A stretch of DNA of 5,745 bases from an uncultured Ruminococcus sp. (GTDB lineage: Bacteria > Bacillota > Clostridia > Oscillospirales > Ruminococcaceae): NCBI GenBank assembly GCA_947177345.1, contig CAMWUB010000112.1:1-5745 (forward strand), read 5' to 3'. Positions 1 to 5,745 of the stretch are shown piece after piece. The translations under genes were made by a program, and so were the position numbers. Below the pieces are notes generated by a model. It saw nothing but the letters and a program-made list of their open reading frames with translations, did not search any database and was not told the DNA's origin. The first letter of the stretch is position 1. Each line of letters starts with the position of its first letter.

Positions 1-1
1 G

Positions 2-1180
2 CTTATGGCGTTCGGTTCACTGGGATTCATGTTCGGTACCGGCGGAAGTGCCATAGTTGCAAAGACTTTCGGCGAGGGTAAAAAAGAACTCGCCAACCAG
101 TATTTTACTATGATAGTATCTGCTAATATAATAATTGGTGTTATACTTTCGGTTATCGGATTCATTTTACTTAAACCGGTTGCAATTCTTATGGGAGCGT
201 CGGCGGAAATGCTTGAATACTGTCTGAAATACGGAAGAATCCTGATATGTGCAGTACCGTTTTTCATGTTGCAGAATGTATTCCAGAGTTTCTTTATTAC
301 CGCCGGTAAACCCGATACAGGTCTGAAAATATCCATACTTTCCGGTATAACTAACATGGTTTTTGATTATCTGTTTATAGGGATATTCCGGTGGGGCGTG
401 ACCGGAGCAGGATTAGCTACCGCATTATGTCAGATTGTAGGTGCAGTCATACCGCTTTTCTACTTCTCACGGAAAAATACAAGCCTGCTCAGGTTTGTGA
501 AGTTTAAATTTAACAGAAAAGTTATTTTCCGGACGTGTACTAATGGCTCTTCAGAACTCATGACTAATATTTCAATGTCGCTTGTGAATATGCTTTATAA
601 CAGTCAGCTTATGAAATACGCCGAAAAAGCCGGTCTGGAAGGTGAGGACGGTGTTTCAGCATACGGAGTTATCATGTATGTAAGTTTCATATTTGTATCT
701 ATTTTTATCGGTCTTTCGATAGGTTCAGCACCTGTTGTAAGCTATAATTACGGTGCTAAAAATTCCGGTGAACTTAAAAATATTTTCCGGAAGTGTATTA
801 TGATTATTTCATTCATAGCGGTTGCAATGGTTATACTTTCACAGGCTATTGCCACTCCTCTTGCTGAAATTTTCGTGGGCAATAAGCCTGAATTGTTTGA
901 ACTTACTGAACACGCATTCCGGATATATGCTGTATCATTCCTGCTTGCCGGATTCAATATATATGGTTCTTCATTCTTTACGGCACTGAATAACGGTTTT
1001 GTATCGGCAGTAATTTCATTCCTCAGAACGCTTGTTTTTCAGATAGTAATGGTTATGCTTATTCCGCTTGTATTCGGTCTTGACGGCATATGGTCATCTA
1101 TTATTCTTGCGGAACTCCTTGCACTTTTCGTTACGGTTTTCTTTATTTTCAGTAACAGAAAAAAATACGGCTATATGTAA
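2..1180 (+). CDS. MATE-family efflux transporter, MepA-like (5' end outside window)
   Basis: This is an inner-membrane antiporter that in its family exports drugs or other cationic compounds in exchange for Na+ or H+. The reading frame is open to the left edge. The first visible residues (GTGGSAIVAKTFGEGKKE, about residues 11-28 counted from the ATG at 5) match the end of TM2 and the following loop of MATE proteins, so about 50 N-terminal residues are missing and the ATG at 5 is internal. Roughly ten hydrophobic segments follow. Recognisable family marks are GKPDTGLKISILSGITNMVFDY (101-122, shown here only as a block: G-K-P, then N117 and D121) and SAPVVSYNYGAKN (241-253), the mirror element in the second half. 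The C-terminus is normal, ending in a short basic tail. The substrate cannot be read from sequence. No terminator hairpin is evident after the stop. The family call is firm; the MepA-like subfamily is inferred from resemblance. Confidence 0.9.
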   Translation, partial: LMAFGSLGFMFGTGGSAIVAKTFGEGKKELANQYFTMIVSANIIIGVILSVIGFILLKPVAILMGASAEMLEYCLKYGRILICAVPFFMLQNVFQSFFITAGKPDTGLKISILSGITNMVFDYLFIGIFRWGVTGAGLATALCQIVGAVIPLFYFSRKNTSLLRFVKFKFNRKVIFRTCTNGSSELMTNISMSLVNMLYNSQLMKYAEKAGLEGEDGVSAYGVIMYVSFIFVSIFIGLSIGSAPVVSYNYGAKNSGELKNIFRKCIMIISFIAVAMVILSQAIATPLAEIFVGNKPELFELTEHAFRIYAVSFLLAGFNIYGSSFFTALNNGFVSAVISFLRTLVFQIVMVMLIPLVFGLDGIWSSIILAELLALFVTVFFIFSNRKKYGYM

Positions 1181-1211
1181 AAAATTTCATTTATTTATCA
1201 CACTCCTGTAA

Positions 1212-1240
1212 TTGAAAACCAAAAATATATATGATATAAT
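1212..1240 (+). promoter_or_regulatory. Sigma-A promoter of the P-type ATPase gene
   Basis: TTGAAA (1212-1217) and TATAAT (1235-1240) are separated by exactly 17 nt, and TG at 1232-1233 forms an extended -10. Transcription should begin near 1247, giving a leader of about 24 nt before the ATG at 1271. The promoter sits in the 90-bp gap after the MATE gene, so the ATPase can be transcribed independently. I see no operator-like dyad apart from the AT-rich -10 block itself. Confidence 0.85.
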
Positions 1241-1256
1241 GGTACTTATCACAGTG

Positions 1257-1263
1257 AAAGGTG
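1257..1263 (+). promoter_or_regulatory. Ribosome binding site deciding the ATPase start
   Basis: AAAGGTG lies 7 nt before the ATG at 1271. An in-frame GTG at 1265 would add two residues, but it is only 1 nt from the Shine-Dalgarno core, too close for initiation. The ATG at 1271 is therefore preferred. A short GT run (GTGTGTGT) joins the site to the start. Confidence 0.8.
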
Positions 1264-1270
1264 TGTGTAC

Positions 1271-3685
1271 ATGAAAAGAAAAGACGAACAAATAATTGAA
1301 AAACCTGTGGCTGTCCGGATAAATCCGCCTGTTGATACCGGACTTTCTACAGGACAGGTCACGCAACGTATGGCAGACGGTTTCTATAATAAACCGGTTG
1401 AATCGCCGTCGAAAACCATAAAGGAAATTATTTCTGAAAATGTTTTCACTTATTTCAATTTTATATTTCTGATACTGGCGGTTCTGCTTGCGGTTACTGG
1501 TTCTTACAGGGATATGACTTTCATGCCTATTATTATCGCAAATACTCTTATTGGTATCGTTCAGGAATTACGTTCAAAAAGAACTCTCGACAAGCTGACT
1601 ATGCTTCATGCTCCGGTAACTTCTGTAATACGTGACGGAAAAGAATTTCAGGTAAAATCAAGTGAACTGGTTCTCGATGATATAGCGATTTTCAGAGCGG
1701 GCAATCAGATTAGTGCAGATGCCGTTATAATTGACGGTAATGTATCAGTAAATGAATCACTCCTGACCGGTGAGGCAGATGAAATAGTTAAATCTGCCGG
1801 TGATACTCTTATGTCGGGAAGTTTTGTAGTTTCCGGAGCTTGTCGGGCTAAACTCGAAAAAGTCGGCAGTGATTCGTATATCTCACAACTTACTCTGAAA
1901 GCAAAAGTTTCACGTAAAGGTGAACAATCTGAAATGATACGGTCACTTAACAAAATACTGAAAATAGCCGGAATTATAATTATCCCGATAGGAATAATAA
2001 TGTTTTATCAGCAGTATTTTATGAACGGTGTACCCATGAAAGACAGTATACAATCTATGGTGGCCGCCGTTATCGGTATGATTCCTGAGGGTCTTTTTCT
2101 GATAGCGAGTACTACTCTTGCTATAAGTGCAATGCGTCTTGCAATGCGTAAAGTACTGGTACATGATATGAAATGCATTGAAACTCTTGCACGTGTAGAT
2201 GTCCTGTGTGTCGATAAGACCGGTACTATAACGGAAAACAGAATGTCAGTCGCCGACGTTATACCGCTTACGAAAGACGTTTCTGATGGTGAACTTCACG
2301 GACTTTTAAGCGATTTTTCTTCCGCACAGGATTCTGATAATGAAACTATGGCATCACTTAAGAACTATTTCAAGACACCAGCTGGTAGAAATGTAACCGG
2401 AAGAACTGGTTTTTCCTCAAGATATAAGTATAGTAGCGTTACTTTTGAAAGTGGTTCGTATGTTCTCGGAGCTCCGGAATTTGTCATAAAGGAAATACTT
2501 CCGCAACACAGAAAAATTATCGACGAAAATAGCCGGAAAGGTCACAGGGTTCTTGTCTTCGGACGTTACGGAGCAGTTCCGGACGGTAAGGAACTTACAG
2601 CTGATTTCATACCGGTATGCTTTATTCTTATTTCAAATCCGATACGTGAAAATGCTCCGGAAACATTTAAATTCTTTGCGGAGCAGGGCGTTGAAATAAA
2701 AGTAATATCCGGTGATAATCCGGTTACAGTTTCGGAAGTCGCAAAACGTGCCGGAATTGCCAACGCTGAAAATTACGTAGATGCCTCTACGCTTACTAAC
2801 GATACGGCTATATATAACGCCATACAACAGTATACAGTTTTCGGCAGAGTAACTCCTGACCAGAAAAGAAAATTTGTCAAGGCACTGAAACTACAGGGGC
2901 GGACAGTCGCAATGACCGGCGATGGTGTCAATGATGTTCTCGCCCTGAAAGATGCTGACTGTTCTGTAGCTATGGCTTCAGGAAGTGAAGCAGCGGTACA
3001 GGTTTCACAGCTTGTACTTCTTGAATCGGATTTCGCTAAAATGCCTGATGTCGTCATGGAGGGCAGACGGGTTGTAAATAATCTTGAACGCTCCGGAAGT
3101 CTTTTCCTTGTAAAGAATATTTTTTCACTTATAATGTCGATACTGACATTATGTTTCGGGATAGCCTATCCGCTTAAACCGTCACAGATTTCACTGATAA
3201 GTCTTTTTACGATAGGTATTCCGGCATTTGTGCTGTCTCAGATGCCTAACAGGGATATTATCCGAGGTAAATTTATGACTAATATTCTGCTGAAAGCCTG
3301 TCCGGCTGGTATAACTGATACGATAATAGTAGCATTTATGGTATTTTTCGGTAACGCCTATAACATAAATCAGGTGGATATTACAACGGCTTCTACAATA
3401 CTTCTGTGTGTAGTAGGTCTTATGATTCTTTTTGAAATAAGCAGACCTATGAACGTATATAAAATGTCGCTATGGATTTTCTGCCTTATGGGACTTATTT
3501 TCTGTATGATTTTTGTCAGTGACTTCTTTGGTATAGAGGGTATGTCAACAAAGGCTATACTTCTTTGCCTGAACTTCTCAATAATAGCTGAACCGTTTAT
3601 GCGTTATCTGACTTTGTTTTTCAATAAGATTAAGGAACTGTTTACGAAAAATTACAACGAAACCAAAAAAGAAATAGAACTTTAA
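1271..3685 (+). CDS. CtpE-like P-type cation-transporting ATPase
   Basis: This 804-residue membrane pump couples ATP hydrolysis to cation transport. Counting from the ATG at 1271, the order is: cytosolic N-terminus; M1-M2 (about 58-98); actuator domain with TGEAD (166-170), a variant of TGES; M3-M4 (about 231-290) with IPEGL (271-275); phosphorylation motif DKTGT with catalytic Asp315; a compact nucleotide-binding domain with the LGAPEFV element (about 399-405, equivalent to KGA); hinge motif TGDGVND (549-555); then M5-M10 to the basic C-terminus. The M4 block followed by a long helix into RVDVLCVDKTGT, and M6 reading TIGIPAFVLS, resemble mycobacterial CtpE, reported as a calcium-uptake ATPase. 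There is no N-terminal heavy-metal domain and no CPC motif, which argues against a copper/zinc pump. Ca2+ or another divalent cation is a plausible substrate by inference only. The gene is intact, has its own promoter, and ends at a shared terminator. Confidence 0.9.
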   Translation: MKRKDEQIIEKPVAVRINPPVDTGLSTGQVTQRMADGFYNKPVESPSKTIKEIISENVFTYFNFIFLILAVLLAVTGSYRDMTFMPIIIANTLIGIVQELRSKRTLDKLTMLHAPVTSVIRDGKEFQVKSSELVLDDIAIFRAGNQISADAVIIDGNVSVNESLLTGEADEIVKSAGDTLMSGSFVVSGACRAKLEKVGSDSYISQLTLKAKVSRKGEQSEMIRSLNKILKIAGIIIIPIGIIMFYQQYFMNGVPMKDSIQSMVAAVIGMIPEGLFLIASTTLAISAMRLAMRKVLVHDMKCIETLARVDVLCVDKTGTITENRMSVADVIPLTKDVSDGELHGLLSDFSSAQDSDNETMASLKNYFKTPAGRNVTGRTGFSSRYKYSSVTFESGSYVLGAPEFVIKEILPQHRKIIDENSRKGHRVLVFGRYGAVPDGKELTADFIPVCFILISNPIRENAPETFKFFAEQGVEIKVISGDNPVTVSEVAKRAGIANAENYVDASTLTNDTAIYNAIQQYTVFGRVTPDQKRKFVKALKLQGRTVAMTGDGVNDVLALKDADCSVAMASGSEAAVQVSQLVLLESDFAKMPDVVMEGRRVVNNLERSGSLFLVKNIFSLIMSILTLCFGIAYPLKPSQISLISLFTIGIPAFVLSQMPNRDIIRGKFMTNILLKACPAGITDTIIVAFMVFFGNAYNINQVDITTASTILLCVVGLMILFEISRPMNVYKMSLWIFCLMGLIFCMIFVSDFFGIEGMSTKAILLCLNFSIIAEPFMRYLTLFFNKIKELFTKNYNETKKEIEL

Positions 3686-3703
3686 AAAATTAACACGCAA
3701 TAC

Positions 3704-3740
3704 ACAAAAAAAGAGACTTGTTTCAGGTCTCTTTTTTTCC
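3704..3740. terminator. Bidirectional rho-independent terminator between convergent genes
   Basis: AAAAAAAGAGAC (3706-3717) pairs with GTCTCTTTTTTT (3727-3738). A T-G wobble and a T-A pair can extend the stem to a GTTTC loop (3720-3724). The A-tract on one side and T-tract on the other make it work on both strands: it ends the ATPase message (stop at 3683-3685) and the minus-strand bioY/DUF1284 message. It overlaps the last codons and stop (3723-3725) of the DUF1284 gene. Confidence 0.85.
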
Positions 3741-4082
3741 GCATATGTAAAACCATTGACAATCGCCACAGATTTCATGAAGTTTTCCGGTACTTATTAT
3801 TTTTTCATGGACAACCTTTTTTAAATCGTTCCATGACATATTACCGGATATTCCGCAAAAATCAATAACTTTTCTGTCATATGAAACAGCTTTTTCCTGA
3901 CAGTCCGTACATGGACATTTACTGCATATCATATCTTTACCGATTGTTATTTCAGTTAACGGATTATTATGCAGATTTTCTATAACATGATTCATATTTT
4001 CGGTGAAGTCATTACTGTAACCTTTTCCGATAAAAAAATTTATACATAATGCGTGATGTGGTCTTATTTTATATTCTGACAT
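3723..4082 (-). CDS. DUF1284 family cysteine-rich protein
   Basis: This 119-residue soluble protein begins with the family signature KIRPHHALC (5-13) and FFIGKGYSNDF (16-26), which identifies it as DUF1284; the length is usual for the family. It has nine cysteines: Cys13, a C-x2-C-x-C-x2-C cluster at 53, 56, 58 and 61, Cys76, and Cys105, Cys108 and Cys114 near the C-terminus. This pattern suggests bound metal, probably an Fe-S cluster or zinc, but the function is unknown and I assign none. It has no signal peptide or membrane segment, so it should be cytosolic. Its ATG lies inside the end of bioY (14-bp overlap) and has its own ribosome site, AGAGGGTG at 4090-4097, 7 nt before the start. Co-expression with BioY is therefore expected. 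The 3' end runs into the terminator stem. Confidence 0.85.
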   Translation of the reverse strand: MSEYKIRPHHALCINFFIGKGYSNDFTENMNHVIENLHNNPLTEITIGKDMICSKCPCTDCQEKAVSYDRKVIDFCGISGNMSWNDLKKVVHEKIISTGKLHEICGDCQWFYICGKKET

Positions 4083-4614
4083 ATTTTTTCACCCTCTCTG
4101 AAATCATTAACGCAAGTATCATCTTGAGTGCGTCGAATAGTAAGTAGGGTACTACACAGGCACTCAGACCGTATATAAACGTACTCTTTGTGATGTGCAT
4201 AAACCAGAGTGTTCCGCATATATAGCATACAGCCATACCGATAATCAGCGAAATGACCTGTACTATAAATTTTTTACTGAAAAACTTTTCGGCACACCAG
4301 TAGACAAGGGCAAGGAATATGAATCCCCATATATAGCCACCGGAATAAGAAGTCAGGGCAGATATTCCGGCACTGAATCCGGAAAATACAGGCATTCCGA
4401 CAGCTCCGAGTAATACATATACCAGTATTGAAAAAAAACCCTTTCTGCCACCTAAGATGCTCATAGTGGCGAATACTCCGAAAGTCTGCAACGTGAACGG
4501 AATAGTTGTAGGAACTGAAATCCATGAACATACTGCTATTATCGCTGAAAACATAGCTATAATAACCATTTCACGTGTACTTAACTTCCTTTTTGATACA
4601 ATATTTTCTGACAT
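4069..4614 (-). CDS. bioY: BioY-family biotin transporter (ECF S component)
   Basis: BioY is the substrate-binding membrane subunit that takes up biotin, either alone or with the shared EcfT and EcfA1/A2 energising module encoded elsewhere. The 181-residue length is normal. About six hydrophobic helices follow a short basic N-terminus. Family marks are VPTTIPFTLQTFGVF (34-48), the loop GGRKGF (55-60), and GMPVFSGFSAGISAL (73-87) leading to SGGYIWGF (91-98), the region that contributes to the biotin pocket. The start ATG (4612-4614) is preceded by AAAGGAGG (4623-4630), 8 nt away. A consensus promoter lies just upstream, with a possible biotin-repressor operator over its -35 box. The gene overlaps the DUF1284 gene by 14 bp. 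No ecfA or ecfT genes are in the window. The assignment is confident; the transported vitamin is taken from the family. Confidence 0.9.
   Translation of the reverse strand: MSENIVSKRKLSTREMVIIAMFSAIIAVCSWISVPTTIPFTLQTFGVFATMSILGGRKGFFSILVYVLLGAVGMPVFSGFSAGISALTSYSGGYIWGFIFLALVYWCAEKFFSKKFIVQVISLIIGMAVCYICGTLWFMHITKSTFIYGLSACVVPYLLFDALKMILALMISERVKKYVRI
4090..4097 (-). promoter_or_regulatory. Ribosome binding site of DUF1284 inside bioY
   Basis: AGAGGGTG on the minus strand ends 7 nt before the ATG at 4082. It lies within the last codons of bioY, so ribosomes finishing bioY can re-initiate here. It also supports 4082 as the true start of the small gene. Confidence 0.8.
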
Positions 4615-4622
4615 AAAAAAAG

Positions 4623-4630
4623 CCTCCTTT
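4623..4630 (-). promoter_or_regulatory. Ribosome binding site of bioY
   Basis: AAAGGAGG on the minus strand is a full Shine-Dalgarno match, separated from the ATG at 4614 by 8 nt, mostly T. It fixes the bioY start. Confidence 0.9.
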
Positions 4631-4644
4631 TATTTCATGAAAAT

Positions 4645-4673
4645 ATTATATCATATATAATTTCATTTGTCAA
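4645..4673 (-). promoter_or_regulatory. Consensus sigma-A promoter of bioY-DUF1284
   Basis: On the minus strand, TTGACA (4673-4668) and TATAAT (4650-4645) are both perfect hexamers with a 17-nt spacer and a TG extended -10. Transcription should start near 4638, giving a leader of about 24 nt, too short for a riboswitch. The -10 lies in a perfect 7-bp dyad, ATTATAT-CAT-ATATAAT (4645-4661). The same 15-nt block TATATATGATATAAT occurs in the ATPase promoter, so it is more likely a host promoter feature than a specific operator. Confidence 0.9.
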
Positions 4674-4698
4674 CTGTTTTTTAAAATTAAGGTGACAT
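4667..4698. promoter_or_regulatory. Candidate biotin repressor (BirA) operator
   Basis: TGTCAACT (4668-4675) and AGGTGACA (4690-4697) form an imperfect dyad with a 14-nt spacer; seven of the eight paired positions are complementary, the exception being 4673/4692. BirA operators in biotin loci consist of half-sites resembling TTGTNAACC and GGTTNACAA separated by 14-15 nt, so both the half-site shape and the geometry fit, although the right half is weak. The left half covers the bioY -35 box, where a bound repressor would block RNA polymerase. This is a prediction made by eye. Confidence 0.5.
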
Positions 4699-5745
4699 TT
4701 ATTTTTCTGATTTCTTACGGTGTCGCATACGGTTAATATTGCGTTCAAAATCACCGCTGTTAATCCAGTCGGCAAGGAAATACTGTTCCAGTACCGGCAC
4801 TGTACATGAATAAAATCCGGTTTTTTCACTGTACAGTGGGAGCAGGCATTCCGGCAGAATCATATAACCTGCTCTTATAGATGGTGCTATAGTCTTTGAG
4901 AACGTATTTATATAAATTACTTTGCCGTCCGGACACATTGAAAAAAGTGTTTCCGGAGCTGTTCCTGTCAGAATAAATTCAGAATCATAGTCATCTTCTA
5001 TTATGAAAGAATTTCTGTTTTCAGCCCATTCTATGTATATTTTCCGACGTTCAGCGGACGTTGTTATATTACTCGGAAAACTGTTGAAAGGCGTTACGTG
5101 AAGTACTGTGGCATCAGTCCGTGCGAGTTCTTCCGGAAGTATACCCTCATTGTCCATATCAAGCATATCACATATAGCACCGTTGGCGGTATAGACCGCT
5201 TTTATCTTCTCATATGACGGATTTTCAAGAGCTATAATGCGTTCTCTGCCTAACATCTGAATACATATTCCGTAGAGATATTCCGCTCCTGAACCTATTA
5301 TAATCTGTTCAGGAGTTACATTTATATTTCTGCTCCGCATGAGATAAAGGCTTATTGCCTCACGGAGTTCCGGACAGCCGTTATATTCGGATTTCATTAA
5401 GACCCTTTCGCCGTAATCAGACAATACTTTCCGCATACGTCCGGCAAAAGCGGTAAATGATATATCTGTCTTTACTGTTATATTTCCGGTATTTTTTACC
5501 GGAATTTTTCCGGTATTAACTGCGGACGGAAAATTTTTTTCCGGACTGTACGTTACATAATGCCCGCTTCTTTCGTGAGATTCGCAGTAATCCTCATCAC
5601 GTAATACTGAATAGGCGTGTTCGATAGTCGCTATACTTACGCCACAATCGAGGGCAAGGGTACGTTTTGAGGGTAATTTTGTACCATACGGAAAAGCTCC
5701 GGAAATAATCCTGTTTTTCAATATATTGTAAATCTGCATATATAC
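4699..5745 (-). CDS. MocR-type GntR/aminotransferase-like regulator, 5' end outside window, C-terminally truncated
   Basis: MocR proteins fuse a GntR-type winged-helix DNA-binding domain to a PLP-binding fold-type I aminotransferase domain and act as effector-sensing transcription factors. Counting from the ATG at 5739, residues 1-63 are the winged helix (GTKLPSKRTLALDCGVS at 19-35, then TIEHAYSVLRDE). Residues 64-95 form a linker with an 8-residue tandem repeat. The aminotransferase-like part follows, with GSGAEYLYG (149-157), ENPSYEKI (172-179), EDDYDSEF (248-255; Asp249 or Asp250 should face the PLP ring) and NTFSKTIAPSIR (278-289; Lys282 would bind PLP). The frame stays open to the edge, and the preceding codons read Val-Tyr, giving VYMQIY as in family members, so the ATG is probably internal. 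The protein stops after NRMRHRKKSEK, about 100 residues before the usual end, losing the small C-terminal subdomain. It may be a decaying gene or a PLP-defective regulator. Its target is unknown; bioY is the nearest candidate. Confidence 0.85.
   Translation of the reverse strand, partial: VYMQIYNILKNRIISGAFPYGTKLPSKRTLALDCGVSIATIEHAYSVLRDEDYCESHERSGHYVTYSPEKNFPSAVNTGKIPVKNTGNITVKTDISFTAFAGRMRKVLSDYGERVLMKSEYNGCPELREAISLYLMRSRNINVTPEQIIIGSGAEYLYGICIQMLGRERIIALENPSYEKIKAVYTANGAICDMLDMDNEGILPEELARTDATVLHVTPFNSFPSNITTSAERRKIYIEWAENRNSFIIEDDYDSEFILTGTAPETLFSMCPDGKVIYINTFSKTIAPSIRAGYMILPECLLPLYSEKTGFYSCTVPVLEQYFLADWINSGDFERNINRMRHRKKSEK
5470..5517 (-). repeat. 24-bp imperfect tandem duplication in the MocR linker
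   Basis: Two adjacent 24-nt units (5494-5517 and 5470-5493) match at 19 of 24 positions and encode NTGKIPVK followed by NTGNITVK (residues 75-90). On the plus strand the same stretch shows alternating TTCCGGTA / TACCGGAA words (5484-5491, 5497-5504, 5508-5515) that could pair. It lies in the flexible linker between the DNA-binding and effector domains, where length change is tolerated. Confidence 0.7.

Noticed and set aside
1265..1270. GTG start for the ATPase two codons upstream of the ATG
   Set aside because: It is only 1 nt from the Shine-Dalgarno core; the ATG at 1271 has proper 7-nt spacing.
3578..3778. Minus-strand 66-codon frame across the terminator
   Set aside because: It is antisense to the ATPase end and out of frame with DUF1284, shows no family resemblance, and reads through the terminator hairpin.
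4195..4531. Open frames on both strands inside bioY
   Set aside because: They are shadows of the bioY coding frame with no start signals or domain resemblance.
4645..4661. BioR-type (TTATMTATAA) operator in the AT dyad at the bioY -10
   Set aside because: BioR is a GntR/FadR-type regulator of Alphaproteobacteria, the match is not exact, and nearly the same block occurs in the ATPase promoter, so it is better explained as an extended -10.
4615..4698. Riboswitch in front of bioY
   Set aside because: The predicted leader is only about 24 nt and there is no aptamer-sized structure between the promoter and the start.
4635..4829. Minus-strand 64-codon frame running from within the MocR gene to the bioY leader
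   Set aside because: It has no ribosome site, lies mostly in another frame of the MocR gene, and covers the bioY promoter. At most its middle holds a short frameshifted remnant.
1..5745. A novel defence, mobile or biosynthetic system
   Set aside because: All five genes belong to known housekeeping or transport families, with no nuclease, integrase, toxin or reverse transcriptase motif and no spacer-like repeats.

Overview
The window looks like ordinary chromosomal DNA from a low-to-middle GC Firmicute (about 40% GC by eye), most likely a clostridial gut-type organism of the Ruminococcus/Oscillospiraceae kind. The evidence is strong AGGAGG-type ribosome sites, consensus sigma-A promoters with an extended -10, and protein families (MepA-like MATE, CtpE-like P-type ATPase, solitary BioY, DUF1284, MocR-type regulator) typical of that group. 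The taxonomic call is inference. I see no phage, transposon, CRISPR, tRNA or rRNA sequence.

Layout. Positions 2-1180 (+) hold the C-terminal ~390 residues of a MATE-family multidrug/cation antiporter whose start lies left of the window. A 90-bp gap carries a near-perfect promoter for a complete CtpE-like P-type cation ATPase (1271-3685, +). A strong A-stem-T hairpin (3704-3740) then serves as a shared terminator between convergent transcripts. On the minus strand, read right to left, come a MocR-type regulator (GntR-like winged helix plus aminotransferase-like domain, 5745-4699, 5' end outside the window), bioY (4614-4069, biotin transporter S component) and a small cysteine-rich DUF1284 gene (4082-3723) that overlaps bioY by 14 bp. 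No gene-free stretch exceeds about 90 bases.

How they work together. The two plus-strand genes are membrane transporters; the ATPase has its own promoter and need not be co-transcribed with the MATE gene. bioY and DUF1284 form a translationally coupled pair driven by a consensus promoter, over whose -35 box lies an imperfect dyad with the geometry of a BirA (biotin repressor) operator, so biotin control is a reasonable inference. The MocR-type gene just upstream stops about 100 residues short of its family and may be decaying.

Nothing here amounts to a new multi-gene system. The points most worth checking are the truncated MocR protein, the candidate biotin operator, the BioY-DUF1284 coupling, and a striking word bias: no GATC at all, no GCGC or CGCG, one GGCC, but about fifty CCGG.
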